From Isoetes taiwanensis (taxonomy: Eukaryota; Streptophyta; Lycopodiopsida; Isoetales; Isoetaceae): DNA of 64,000 nucleotides. Of the stretch, positions 1-11,422 are shown in pieces (position 1 is the stretch's first letter; every line of letters begins with the position of its first letter). The position numbers and the translations under genes were made by a program. The notes under the pieces were generated by a model. It did not search any database. It was not told where the DNA came from and was given only the letters and a program-made list of their open reading frames with translations. The stretch lies in NCBI GenBank assembly GCA_021234155.1, contig JAJEKV010000030.1, positions 9,530,390-9,594,389 of the forward strand, read 5' to 3'.

Positions 1-778
1 TGAAATAAACTTTGCTTTTAATTTGAAATGTGAATATCATGATGTTGTTTGCATCCTACGATCAACGCCAAAATGGAACACATGTGAACATACTCTAGAT
101 GTGACTATAGGGTGGAGGTTTAAAATGTGTAATGGCTTCTCATGGTTCACCCATTTATGGGCTGTAATGAAGCATCACATGGAGGAAGGTCCATAATGGG
201 GCTGATTTCTAGATAATTCAGTGGTGACAAACACTTCTTCCAGCCGGTTTAAGATTTCAACTCGCACAATGTGAATTGCCCATAAGAGGCTTGTGATTTA
301 TCTAATTGCAAGTATAATGCATGCAGTTACTTTAAAGCAGGTATCGCTGGTGAAGATTTAATCCCACCTATGGAAATAGTGAAAGGCAATGTCCATGAAT
401 TTACCGGGATACATGTTTAAACCATTTCCATCACATCACACATTCTCTAGCTAGCACCACAGAGACAATAAACAATGGGGTGGCATAGTGGAGTTGTAGG
501 TCTACAAAAAAGCCAGCAGCAAGTTCCACTCCACGTTTTATAAATCTATTATCCTAGTTTCATTAGGGTTTTGAAATTCTTGTCTAAATAGATCTGATTT
601 TACTTCTGTGTCAGACTTACATTTTTAGTTGGAGGAGCTAAATCCAGCCTTCAAAGAGTTAGGATATGATCTAAAAGAAAAAGAAGCCATGTGGTGTACA
701 ACTCAAGAAGCTTATTGCATAACAAAACTGGCCTAAAATCACACATCTATGGAGCAGATATGGCTGGCCATGCTTCGA

Positions 779-1309
779 TCAGAAATGGAAGAGAAATAAA
801 TAACCCGACCATGCAAATCGGGCACTATCTTCTGGCATCATCTTCGCCCTGGTAATACCTGTGTTTTCATCTCCCAATTTGATGCAAACTGGGGTTTCTT
901 TGTCGAACCAGATCCGGTGATGGCAGAGGGACGTGGGTCTAGCAAAGAAATTAGGCTCCCGATGTCCAGGCATCAAAACCAGAAACCAGAATCCGGCCAA
1001 CCCGGTTCTGGGCATGAACCATCTGGGCTGAGGGAAGAATTTGCAGGCTCTTGAGTTCCTTTCCAGCCTCCTCCATTACGGCGATATTTGTAATAGGAAT
1101 ACAAAAGAAGAACAATTCCTATGGCTACAAAGGAAAAGCATTACGCATAATCCAGCTATAATTATAACCATTGTTGGGGCTGGCTTTCGCAGCTCATCCC
1201 CTGATCCCCACCATCCGGAGCATGCCTTGTGGGTTCTCAGAGTTGGGGCACCATGCCTCGCAGGCGCTTCTGTGACAAACGGACTCCTTTTGCACCTGTA
1301 ACCATCCAT
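779..1309 (-). pseudogene. GDU-like single-pass membrane protein, frame-broken copy 1
   Basis: This is the counterpart of the open frame at 30035-30523, but here the frame is broken. The N-terminal part (1309 down to 1076) reads through PFVTEAPARHGAPT and the membrane segment TMVIIIAGLCVMLFL, then shifts frame where copy 2 stays open. The C-terminal part (1015 down to 779) reads FLVLMPGHREPNFFARP and IKLGDENTGITRA in another frame. Frame breaks coincide with 1-2 base indels relative to copy 2, so this is either a decaying duplicate or draft-sequence error. The family assignment is the same as for copy 2 and equally tentative. Confidence 0.55.
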
Positions 1310-2050
1310 TTCATCTTGTTAATATCTGTTATCCCTTGCGTCAGATCCTTCCCAACCTGTTTCAGAAATTCAGATCACATCATTTTGGATGATCACAGAA
1401 CATTTTTTCATACATCAATCTCATGTGTTTTGGATCCTGAACTATAACCATTTGATCATCAACCTACAGAGGAAATTTTTCCTGCAGGAATTTGATGACC
1501 TTCCTAAGATAATGACTTATAGCCTGCAAAATCAGACCAGGAATATTTAAAAGAAATATGTCCATTGGGCATGGAAATCGAGAATGCATCATTCAGCAAT
1601 GATGAGCCTGGTAAGATGTGTGAGCAATGTACTTATTTGCCATTATGCAAGGGACCAACAAAGCAATAAAAGCATGAACCCCGCCAAAGAATGCGCTTTA
1701 TACAGTTAAAAAGTGCAAAAGATCTGTATCTTCACACAATTGATGCTTCTCAGTTCTGAGGCAAAGAAGGCGTGATCTACCTACGAAAATTTAGACACCA
1801 TATGCATTTTCAGTTGATATCACTTTGACAACATTGCTCAGATTCTGGCGGAAATTTACATGTGCGAATCATCCGAAAAAGAAACAGACAAAGTGTGATG
1901 AAAGAAAAAGTAAAGACACAGATGCTTGGAATGCACGATTCAAATAAAAACTTCTAACAGATGGACGAATGGATTCATATAAGAAAAAAAAAAGGATAAT
2001 CCAGACAGCTGATTGAATGAAAATGTTGCATAACGATTCTAATAACTTAC

Positions 2051-2525
2051 CAGAAACAGCAGGCGCCGGACTGGAGAATCCTGCTCCAAATAGCGACGGT
2101 CTTGGCGCAGAGGCGAAAAGAAACCGGGTTTTGGATGATCGAGGGATTGAGAAACGTCGGAATCGTGCCATTCTGGGATAGAATTGGATTCACTTATGTA
2201 AGGTAAAGCAAAGGGAAGGAGGCAAACGCCTGCATAATAATAATCGGAACGAAGGCGTGTATATGATCCAGGACCACCAATCGCCCATCTTGCGGCCAGG
2301 CCGGAGCAGAAGAAGACAAGGGGCGCCGTCCTCAAGAGCTGCCGGAATTCCGCCATAGCCAGGAGCTTGGAGCTTTTCAAATGCGTGCCGCTCTTCTTGA
2401 AATGCACACATGAGCTTTATACGGGATGCGGCGAGAACTCCAGTCGCGTCTTTTCGCCAACCAGCACTTGCCACGTGTCAAATTCCCTGTACGCGGAGAC
2501 TCGAGAACCGGACGCGGCGATGCGC
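2051..2525 (-). other. Non-coding first exon of GDU-like gene, copy 1
   Basis: On the minus strand a strong donor, CTG followed by GTAAGTTATT, ends this segment at 2051. It is conserved at 31248 in the duplicate. The upstream end is taken about 30 bp downstream of the TATA box at 2554-2564. No frame here is conserved between the copies, so it is read as 5' UTR. Confidence 0.45.
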
Positions 2526-2553
2526 CTGTGTGCTTGCTTTTAGTTATGCACCC

Positions 2554-2573
2554 ACTTATAAAGTCTCCACGTG
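2554..2573 (-). promoter_or_regulatory. TATA box and G-box, copy 1
   Basis: Read on the minus strand, a CACGTG G-box (2568-2573) is followed by a TATA-like ACTTTATAAGT (2554-2564). Order and spacing suit transcription toward the first exon at 2525. The same pair occurs in the duplicate at 31745-31763. G-boxes bind plant bZIP and bHLH factors. A second CACGTG at 2472-2477 lies downstream of the TATA box. Confidence 0.5.
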
Positions 2574-3399
2574 GGGCCATTTAGGATCGGTTGCTTTCTG
2601 GAAGTTTACAAGCATCCTGGCTGCTTTTCTCTCGAAATATTCTCTAGGGAATGGGTACTTTTATTTCTGTGGGCGGTTAAGATTTTGACACGTCGTTGAT
2701 CTTTGCATGCCCGCCATTTCCCAATCTAGTGCCATGATCCTTTTTGTTTTTTCAAAAGATATTAAATGTGCAATGTATTGTGTTGTTGTGCAAGACAACC
2801 TCAAAAGTGTCGAACATATCCATCCATTTTCTGCCCATGCCCAGGATGTTGACCACATAATTCTTGATGGCGCAAGAGTGCTTATCCAGCAATACCTTCA
2901 ATGTAAGTCGGTCGGCCACTCCCCCACAACCACCCCCACAAGCAGTTGAAATTTGATCCATTTCCACAACCCCTCCCACAAGCAGCTAAATTTTGACCGG
3001 TTGGAAGTTGGAATGAAGTCAAAATTGTGGAATCTTGGTTCATCATGAAGGCATCTTACTGTGAAGTCCTACTTGTGTGCGGTAGTTCACAAGGCATTTT
3101 GCTGTGTGAAATGGGGGATATGTTAAACAACGTCCACACCATTGCTTATGGCCAGTTTTGCAAGGAGCTATGTATGTCATGTCATATGAGATGTAAGAAT
3201 AGGGATACAATATATAGTGTGACTCTGAGCCCGAGAAAAAAACTCCCCCACCGCCATAGCTCTATGTGTGATCGATGTCACTAACAACCCCAAAACTCCA
3301 AAGGGAAGTAAAGAATCCCCTCCTTTTCCATTATAACTAATAAGCATACAACAATTATTGGTACGGTTCATGAGGAAGCAGTACAACAAATAAACAAAT

Positions 3400-5160
3400 G
3401 CATATATATTTAATATAATAATAATAGGTCATGATGTCAAGCACAATTAGTAGATTTATTTATAAAATAGCAGCGTATAATTTCTGCAACCATGTTGAAG
3501 AATGATGAGGTATAATATCAACCTTTTTTGAAATAATTAGTAGGCATAGTATTCAAAATGAGAAGTTTCTATTCAGTTGTGGCTGCACTCTGAAACCATA
3601 GACAAGGAAATAATACCATATCCTTAGTTTTGCCATTGTTTTCCAAATATATTTATTTGTAAATTATGCACACAAATCAATGAGGAGGAGGAGGTTAAGA
3701 CCAACAATGGCCTTGTCAAGCAACTACCTAACAAATATTACTGGAAAATAAACAATCATGTCTTAAAGAAGATATTGTGGTCATCCTGGACCCTTAAATT
3801 TGAAATAGATTTAATATCAAAATATGTTCTAATTTTAAAAAAGGCGGATTGACGTGAATAACGCTTTATCAACCATCCAATAGAATGATCTTAGGTTATC
3901 ACAATATAATGATCTTTATCATCTTCATAGAAAAAGCTCTCATCGTCTTAGTTTAGTGGGATTTTTCCTAACTGCTAACTCCTTACAGTTAGGGAGATAT
4001 AAAAGAAAAGATGGATGAGGTTAAATATGATTGCATATTGAAGATCCTTTATTGGGCTGCATTTGATCTTTCAAAGTTTTTTAATGCATTTGGAATCATC
4101 TTTTCTTTTGTTTGGTAGTTTTGTATGAAAAGCTTACATGTTAAGTATTGTTATTCCTGGTATACATGTTTTCCTTTGATATTGGTTCTTTATGATTGTG
4201 TTTTGTAATATAATAATATCGCTAAAGAATGAATGTGTATGAAAGAACCGCCCCTTTGTTGTTGCCGAAGAGCTAGGGTGCATACCAGGGGATTAGTATA
4301 TGGGCATTATATTGTAGTCCGATGATATGTGTGTGAACTTGGGTGAGGGATTGATCATCCCTAAATCACAATAAGTTATAAAAATGTGTTCTTTATGTGA
4401 CTAACATTTGTGTGACTAACGATTCACCTTAGATTAAGAACAAATGGTTCGCCCACTTAGTCCCTCCCCCTGGACTAATCCCCATCTCTCATTTTCTTAA
4501 TTCTTATATCATTTCTTATTTCTTCTAGGATAGAGTTGGTAGCTATTGTCGCGAGAAGTACCGGTAGATAATGAGACGCGTTGTTAAGCATAGATTCTTA
4601 CATAACTTCGAGTTTATGGGTGAAAATCATTGTTATTGAAGTTCTCCTTAGTAAAAGAAGGTTATTTATTATTTGAGGCTCAATTATTTCTCTTTGTTTG
4701 TTTTTCAATGTGAAATGCTATAGAACTTGGTAAACTACATCTATGTGTTGCATCGTCGCTTCTTAGTGCACTCGGTAGATGATGGAAGAATATTCCCTGA
4801 TATTCCCTCTAGAGCATTGCAGCCATACCGTCATTGAGATGGGGTCAAGCGGCTATTGGCCCTATTCTCGAGGCCTTTGAGAACCATTGCACAATATTGC
4901 ATTGACCCCGATTAGAAGAGAGAAATAGGCAGGTAGGACTAAAAATAGAATTAAGTCTAAGATAAGCTTGAGGCTTCTATGAATCGCTCAATACGCCACA
5001 AAGCGATCTTTGATGTGGGCAAGTCTCTTGATACTACCAAGGATTCTTGAGAGTGGCTACCATGGAGGGATAAGGCACTCTCTTCTTCGCGATTAACTCG
5101 ACCATTTTTAGATGTAAGGTGTTTGAAGTATTATCTCTTCAATGCATGCGTTTCTCGAAG
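3400..5160. other. Intergenic DNA, no gene recognised
   Basis: AT-rich sequence largely shared with 32580-33940. I see no conserved frame and no RNA gene. Confidence 0.6.
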
Positions 5161-5179
5161 CTTCTATTTACGAAGAATT

Positions 5180-5345
5180 TAGGATTAGCACACCCGACCC
5201 TATCGGACCTACAACATTTCTTACGAATTCTAGCCTATCCACTGTCCATCCCACATCATCAAATATGATGTATGGCAACACTCCAAAGCCATCAGATGTT
5301 TGATTTTTATGAATCTGGGATATAAAAATTAGAAAAGCGATAGCT
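5180..5345. repeat. ~165-bp repeat, copy in segmental duplication 1
   Basis: The sequence around TTAGCACAC, CCTATCGGACCTACAA and the following ~150 bp recurs at 34760-34925 (the duplication counterpart) and, more diverged, at 34255-34405. No protein or RNA identity recognised. Confidence 0.7.
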
Positions 5346-5469
5346 GCTTGAGGAGATGGAGATGGATCCCGCAAAGGTAAAGTTCTACACCTCATTCTTA
5401 GCGAGTTGTGATTCCACATTCCTTTTTTACGTGTTTTTGTTTTCATTAGGAGGAAAGCTGGAAAAGCTC

Positions 5470-6390
5470 CAAATAGAAATCATTTACGAAATTAGGAAAA
5501 AAAAGGCCAAGGCAATCAATCACCGTGATATTAAATTTTTTTTGCATTTATCTTGGAGAAGGGATATCGTAGACCAAAATTTCTAATTTTTGTTTGGAAA
5601 CTAATTAAGAAAGCGGAGAGGTTTATTCTTGGAAGAGCTAACAGTTCGGTAGGAGATAATTTGAGCATTTATATCTTTTATTATAAAATTTTGTTGTATG
5701 TCTTGTCTTCAACCACGCTTATTTCGTCCAGACTGACTTAGATCTAGGAGTTGGATTGATCGGACGGTGAGATTTTTCTAGGTTGTGTTGTCTTCCATTG
5801 AGAGGATCGGGGACCCAGGATCGAGGCGACCATAGCAGCTCAGCCAGGTGGTGGCGACATATGCAGTATCACTTTTCCATGGTTTGCAGGTTAGAATTTT
5901 GTGCAACCGAACGCTTTACTGATGCTTACCGGTTCAAATCCACGAGCTTTCATAACAATATCTCAATGGTGGTTTTCTCAGATATGGGAATAGCGATTAC
6001 TTTGGCCCAAAGTGAAAGCGGTCATTATCATGCACATAAATCACCTTAGCACGGGGCTAAGCTTATTTGCTTGCTTCATTGTCAGGAACAAACATAGCTA
6101 TTCCATCAATGCATACGGGGTCCACAGTCTGGATGGGGCAGGGTAGATGGGAGGCGGCTTTGTTGTTGAATTCGAGTTGTTGTATTGAGTGAAAGCCATA
6201 CTCTTGAGTTGCTTACAGCACGAGATAGTCAAGGTCATTTTTGACCTTAGCATTCCATTCCACGCTTCCTTCTCGGACACCATCTGTGCATGACTTGGCA
6301 TTATACATACTTGAGGTTCTAGATAAGCGTACGCAATTCTCTTTGAGCCCTCGGTAGTCATTATCTCTGCTTGTCTGATATCATCATTCT
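5470..6390. other. Intergenic DNA, nothing recognised
   Basis: Short open frames occur on both strands but none resembles a known domain and none is repeated elsewhere in the window. Confidence 0.5.
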
Positions 6391-6394
6391 TTGT

Positions 6395-6545
6395 AAAGGT
6401 TTTTCCTTGAAAACCTTTCGGTTAGAGGTTTTTTAATCTAGTAGTAATGATTGTACTAGCCCATTATATGGATCCCATGTGATACAGCGAATATAAAAGT
6501 AGACGTTAGAAAACTATTCTATTCTATTCTATTCTATTCTATTCT
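6395..6545 (+). mobile_element. SINE-like element with (ATTCT)n tail, copy 1
   Basis: The element starts near AAAGGTTTTTCC, contains an AAAACC/GGTTTT hairpin region, then TTTTTTAATC and GTAGTAATG, then TGGATCCCATGTG, and ends in about six ATTCT units. The same ordered blocks occur in reverse orientation at 42276-42419, ending in the same pentanucleotide. A fixed body with a terminal simple repeat suggests a retroposed short element. I see no clear pol III boxes, so the class is inferred. Confidence 0.55.
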
Positions 6546-6549
6546 CCCA

Positions 6550-8600
6550 CTTTAGGTAGTCAATTTTATCCTGCTTGATTAAGATTTTCTTTCCTCATTC
6601 GAATTTACACTTACGAAAGGTTGGAAACTCAAGTGGTGCTTGATCTAGCTGGGTACTATCTTCAATGCTTTGGAGCACCCATATACTGCTGAAAAGCAGT
6701 ATTATACGAAAAAATGCCAGCGGGCCTAAGCAGTGCTTTCAGGCTATGGAATGAGTGGAAAGCGAGCATGATGTGATGTCGCGTTCCATTTAAAGTGAAG
6801 TAGAAATCGATTGCATAAATGAAGGAATGTTATAAAGATTAGGTAATCACACCTATTATCCTGGAACATGGGGTGGTGTTGGCATCTTCATTTGTATTTT
6901 ACGCGATTACCTGACTCATGGAAAGCATGAAGCGAATTAAGCATAAAATTACATTGATGAGAGTGTCTCCATAAACTTCTTATGAACTGAATTATTTTTT
7001 GTTATAGGAAGCCAACATATGGGTGGAATAAACAGACTCTACACTTTGACTATTTTTATTATAGAAGCGAGATGGGAGGAATTATAAAGACCAATAGTTT
7101 CTTCAGAGGTTTTATTCCATAGATTCAAATCAATATAAAATAACTTTTTCATATCTTTATCATTCTATTTATTCAAAGTAGCAATCAATGATTCTTTGCA
7201 TGTATGTGGAATATTTGGGTGGTTATACTCTCTACAAACTTATGAGTGTTAATATTGCTTTTCGTTGGGTACAATGTTTCTTGAAGCAAGTTTGATATAC
7301 GATTGTCAAATTCACAAGTGGTAATAACATCAATACAAAGAAGCCTTAGGCAGGCAACATTCATTCATATACCCCATGTCCAAATATGGAATGCCTGCAC
7401 CGAAGCTGTGGGCACTTTCCTAGTGTCTCTTATAACATTCTAAAATCATTTGAACGACTTATTAAAGGAATGTAACAAAATTAATTCCATTTTATAAACT
7501 CAAAACAGATATGAAACATTCTTTTTGATCTAATGATTGATTGCCTGAATGAACTTTGCGATTCTTGTGCACATTCATCAATAAACATCACTAGCTGCAA
7601 AATCTTATTGAGTTCTGATCCCATGATTCCATTTCAAGTTATTCTTGATCTAAACCGAGATAGCGATCCTGTTTGTGGGTATGCTTGTACAAATTTTGGA
7701 ATCTTTATTATAACGAGATTTGCAAAATACTATAAGGTTTGAGGCGATGTACTAAACGCATTAATTTTATACATGTATTATATAATTTTGAGAAGTGCAA
7801 AGTGGCTCATGTTCCCTATATCATCCCCCGTGTGAATATACCCAAACTAAAGGGATTTTAGTGGCATTTTAATTTAAAAAATGTTAGATGTAATGGTTGT
7901 CTTTATTAGATATAATGGTTTGTGTTAACAAATTTAAATTTTTATCCCTTCGGCTTCCTTAATGGTATGGGATTGATGAACAAAATAGAGAATATTTGAA
8001 GGTTATATATTGATGTTATAAAGTTGTTTGTTATCCAAAGAATTATGCCCTTGTGGTGCCAAAACTAGGTATTCAAACGAGAAAAAGGATATATAGTAAT
8101 TGAAAAATTTTGTGGTACTTCACCTGCGAAGCTATAAAGAAGTCTTTTAAAATAGGCCAAAAAGTCGAAGAAACTATTAGTTTCTTTCCTTTCCACAAAA
8201 CATCTTTTGCAACCAATTGTTTTTTTTTTTGAAGAACGTGTTTTTTTGCAACCAATTGTTGCCTATGCTTAACTCGTCTACCAAAGTACCGCAACTTCAA
8301 ATCCATAGGCTAACTTCAAAAAAACAATCTTCTACCCAACTTTTCATTTATCCAAGTTTTCGTTTGAGAAATTGATGAACAACTACAATCCAACATCACC
8401 ATATGAGATTATTCGCAATCATATAACTTAGCGGCCTAATAAAGTAGGCATACAAGACACCATTGCCTTCATATTTCAAGATAGCACTTTAAGATCCAAA
8501 AGTATCGTGTAATATAAATAGATGTCCTAAAGTCTTGATGCTCCTTATTATATGCTTAAACTTAAACTTACCTAGTGATGCATGTCTTCCCTCAAGGACG
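6550..8600. other. Intergenic DNA, nothing recognised
   Basis: AT-rich, with stop codons in all frames at short intervals. No tRNA, transposon or conserved protein motif seen. Confidence 0.5.
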
Positions 8601-8609
8601 CCTAAAATT

Positions 8610-8610
<1 letters not shown>

Positions 8611-8645
<35 letters not shown>

Positions 8646-8691
8646 ATCATTCATCTATCTATGCATCTATCTATCTATTCATCTATCTATC

Positions 8692-8782
<91 letters not shown>
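8611..8782. repeat. (CTAT)n microsatellite
   Basis: About 40 CTAT units, with a few variant units (AATC, TCAT, GCAT) in the first third. The open frame across it (ISIYLSIYL repeats) is a product of the repeat, not a gene. Confidence 0.97.
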
Positions 8783-8789
8783 ATGCATT

Positions 8790-10010
8790 CTGGCCAACTC
8801 TCTTGATACTGCGCAGCAATATAGATTCATCGATGATAAATTTATAGAAAGAAAGTATTTTGTTCTCGCGAATACATGGGCTAGATTACATTGCTCTCCA
8901 TGCGGAAATCAAATCGAAATTTTGGGCATTTCTTGTAACCATCGCATCCATATCTAACTATAAGCTTCCAAAATGAAGTAAAGAGCAAATAGTTATATGG
9001 GACGCTGCCAATTTCAAAGCATGTTTGCTTTACAAAGGGCGGTTCTAAACGCGATTCACCGCCAAAAACAAATGCAGCTTTTGAGACCGTGCCACATAAA
9101 AGAAATAGCTATTATAATTGCATTGAATGCCAGGTTATCGTCTGACTCCATTCTAATAAAACTATATTATTAGTTCAAGGCACCATCCATCACATCATTC
9201 AGTAATAAACACTCATCAAGTATACCATCCGCTTTTGCTCAACATTGCCTATAATGGCTCCCCTTTGATCTTAGTAACCTAGGCATACAAGATAATCAAT
9301 ATAATATTCAAAGACAAATATGTCCCCAGAACAAGAATCAAATGAATTATCTCGCCAAATGTGAAACAAGTTTGATTGTCTTCTTTAATATGCTTATGTG
9401 TTAAAATTTTCTATAAATCTCCAAAGGGCTTAGATTTGCTATATACAAGTTGAGATTGCTATACATCGAGACATGCACTAGAAACAAGAACATCGTGATT
9501 GTGACAAAGTAGGCAGCAATGTAACAATGCATTTTGCCTTCTTCCATTGCAATCGCGACATTATTATGCATGCATGCTCATGAGGACCATTTTTAAAAAC
9601 AATATACATGATGTTGCCTCCACTCATTTATCCTGACAACCAAATAAACACAAACCACAATAGTCACAAACAAGGCATTTATTATATTATTCACCACCGT
9701 AGATATGAGTTTTTGCAATGCATGTTACTGTTTAATAGTCGTAAAACATTGTGCGCTTTATCCCATCCTATTGGAGCTTAGATGTTATCTTAAAAGTCCC
9801 TCGGTAATGGTTTTGGAGGCTATTGCATCCCAATTACAATGATAAATTAAAGCAGCTCATCTAAATTTACAATGATGAATTAAGTGTATCTAAATTTACT
9901 TAATCCAAGCTTATCTATAGAAGAAGTTCCTTTCTACTAATTGGAAATGAGAAATTCTGCCGGTGATTTGTATGCCCTTAGTAGTGCAATGATTTCCGCT
10001 TTCTTTTAGT
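8790..10010. other. Intergenic DNA, nothing recognised
   Basis: AT-rich sequence without coding or RNA signals that I can identify. Confidence 0.5.
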
Positions 10011-10020
10011 TAGAGACGTT

Positions 10021-10155
10021 ACGGTTCTGTTAAGTGAGTACAGAACCCATATTCCTGGATACAGGACGCCTCATCTCCATCTTCTATTTATTCCTCTTCT
10101 ATTTCTCATTCATCTGGCGTTCTCTTGAGCTAGTTTCTCCTTCTTCTCCCTACCG
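10021..10155. repeat. Left terminal-type repeat of the pyrimidine-rich region
   Basis: ACGGTTCT, a GAACCC block, GGACGCCTCATCTC, TCTATTTATTCCTCTTCT and CTCTTGAGCTAGTTTCTCC occur in the same order at 15257-15397. It contains a perfect 7-bp inverted repeat, GGTTCTG...CAGAACC. Confidence 0.7.
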
Positions 10156-11345
10156 TCATTCATCTCTATTCATCTCTTCTAGCTTTGTGTTTGAGACTTA
10201 TCCCGCCTGAAGCTTATTCATGCACGCCTCTTTCGACATCTAAAACTTTGTCTTTGCTAAACATCCAAACCTTTGTCTTTTTGCAACTCAATTCCTAGAT
10301 CCAAAATTGTGTTTTCTTGTTGATTTACCTCAAAACACTTCATGGGCTTTTCCTCACGAGGGCAACCAAGGTTTGATTGTGCCGCTTGGATCCGTTCTCT
10401 TGACGCTTGGAGTTTCCGTTTTATTCCAGATGGGGTTGTCTCGCTTTGGACATCATTTGTTGGGCGGTTCATCCGCAAATACGTCCGGTTGGCTTTTCGA
10501 TTCCTTATTTCATGCCGGCGCATTGATCACGATGGGGTAGAGTTCATAATTTTTTGTTTACGGACTCTGGCATGCCCCCCCTTTCTTTGTTTAATTTGAT
10601 TCTCGATTGGGGTCCGACTAATTTTAGGTTGAAAAAGGATGCTCGGTTCTCAAGCCCGTAGCTACCGTGCGTGCAGGTTGCTTTACATCTGTTTTGCTCC
10701 TTTTTTCTCACCTCTTTTTGCGAGTTGATGGGTGGATGTCATTTAAATTTGTTTCCGTGGAACAAGCAAATATTTCCAGTGATGATCTTGTTTGATTCAC
10801 CTCTCCCGCGTCGACTCCACAACCCTGCTGTGCCCCCCTTTTTGACATCAATCCGGAATTACTTGTTTTGTGAGAAGTCGATTCTCTGTCACCTTTATCT
10901 TTTAGATTTCAAGATTTCCATGGCTGCATCATGTTTCTATAGCAAGAACCCCATCGATTTGGTGCTAGGCCACCTTGCTTGTGGCTTCCCTTTTCAGTCG
11001 GGGCCGGGTGAGATTCCCTGACCGTTTCTTCCCCTATCGCCACCACAATCCCACGATCGGCTCGCCATCGCAACTGGCTGTTACCGGTCATCATCCCCTT
11101 TTTTTGGATGCCAGTCAGTTCAGTGCCCTCCTGGTTTAGGGGTACAAGCTCCCTCTGCTACCTTTTGGTATTTGTTTTGTTTAATTAGATCTAGGTCTTT
11201 TTAGTTCTAGTGCTTCCTCGCTTTTTAGATTTGCATTAGTGGCATTCTTGTTTTCCTCTTAGGTAGGCCCTTGTAGACTCATGTGGCTCTCTTCTCAACC
11301 TCCCAGATCTTTCATTTTTCTTTTATTCTTCCTTCCCGTGGTCAC

Positions 11346-11422
11346 CTTATTTGCATGTTTAGAAACTTATGGGGCTTTTGCTCTTATTTGCATGTTTAGA
11401 AACTTATGGGGCTCTTTGCTCT
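11346..11422. repeat. Two-unit tandem repeat, ~38 bp
   Basis: CTTATTTGCATGTTTAGAAA followed by CTTATGGGGCT occurs twice head to tail with almost no change. Confidence 0.9.

Larger units (their letters stand above)
1..5460. repeat. Segmental duplication, copy 1 (cut by window start)
   Basis: The sequence from base 1 matches the sequence from 29199 nearly base for base over about 4.7 kb (for example 721-780 against 29932-29990, and 2400-2640 against 31600-31840), in the same orientation. The match resumes at about 5020-5460 against 34600-35045 after a stretch that differs. It covers the body, first exon and promoter of the GDU-like gene and about 2 kb of upstream intergenic DNA. Differences are mostly 1-5 bp indels. 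The left end lies outside the window. Confidence 0.95.

Noticed and set aside
8535-8957. 140-codon frame rich in IYLS repeats
   Set aside because: It is the translation of the (CTAT)n microsatellite.
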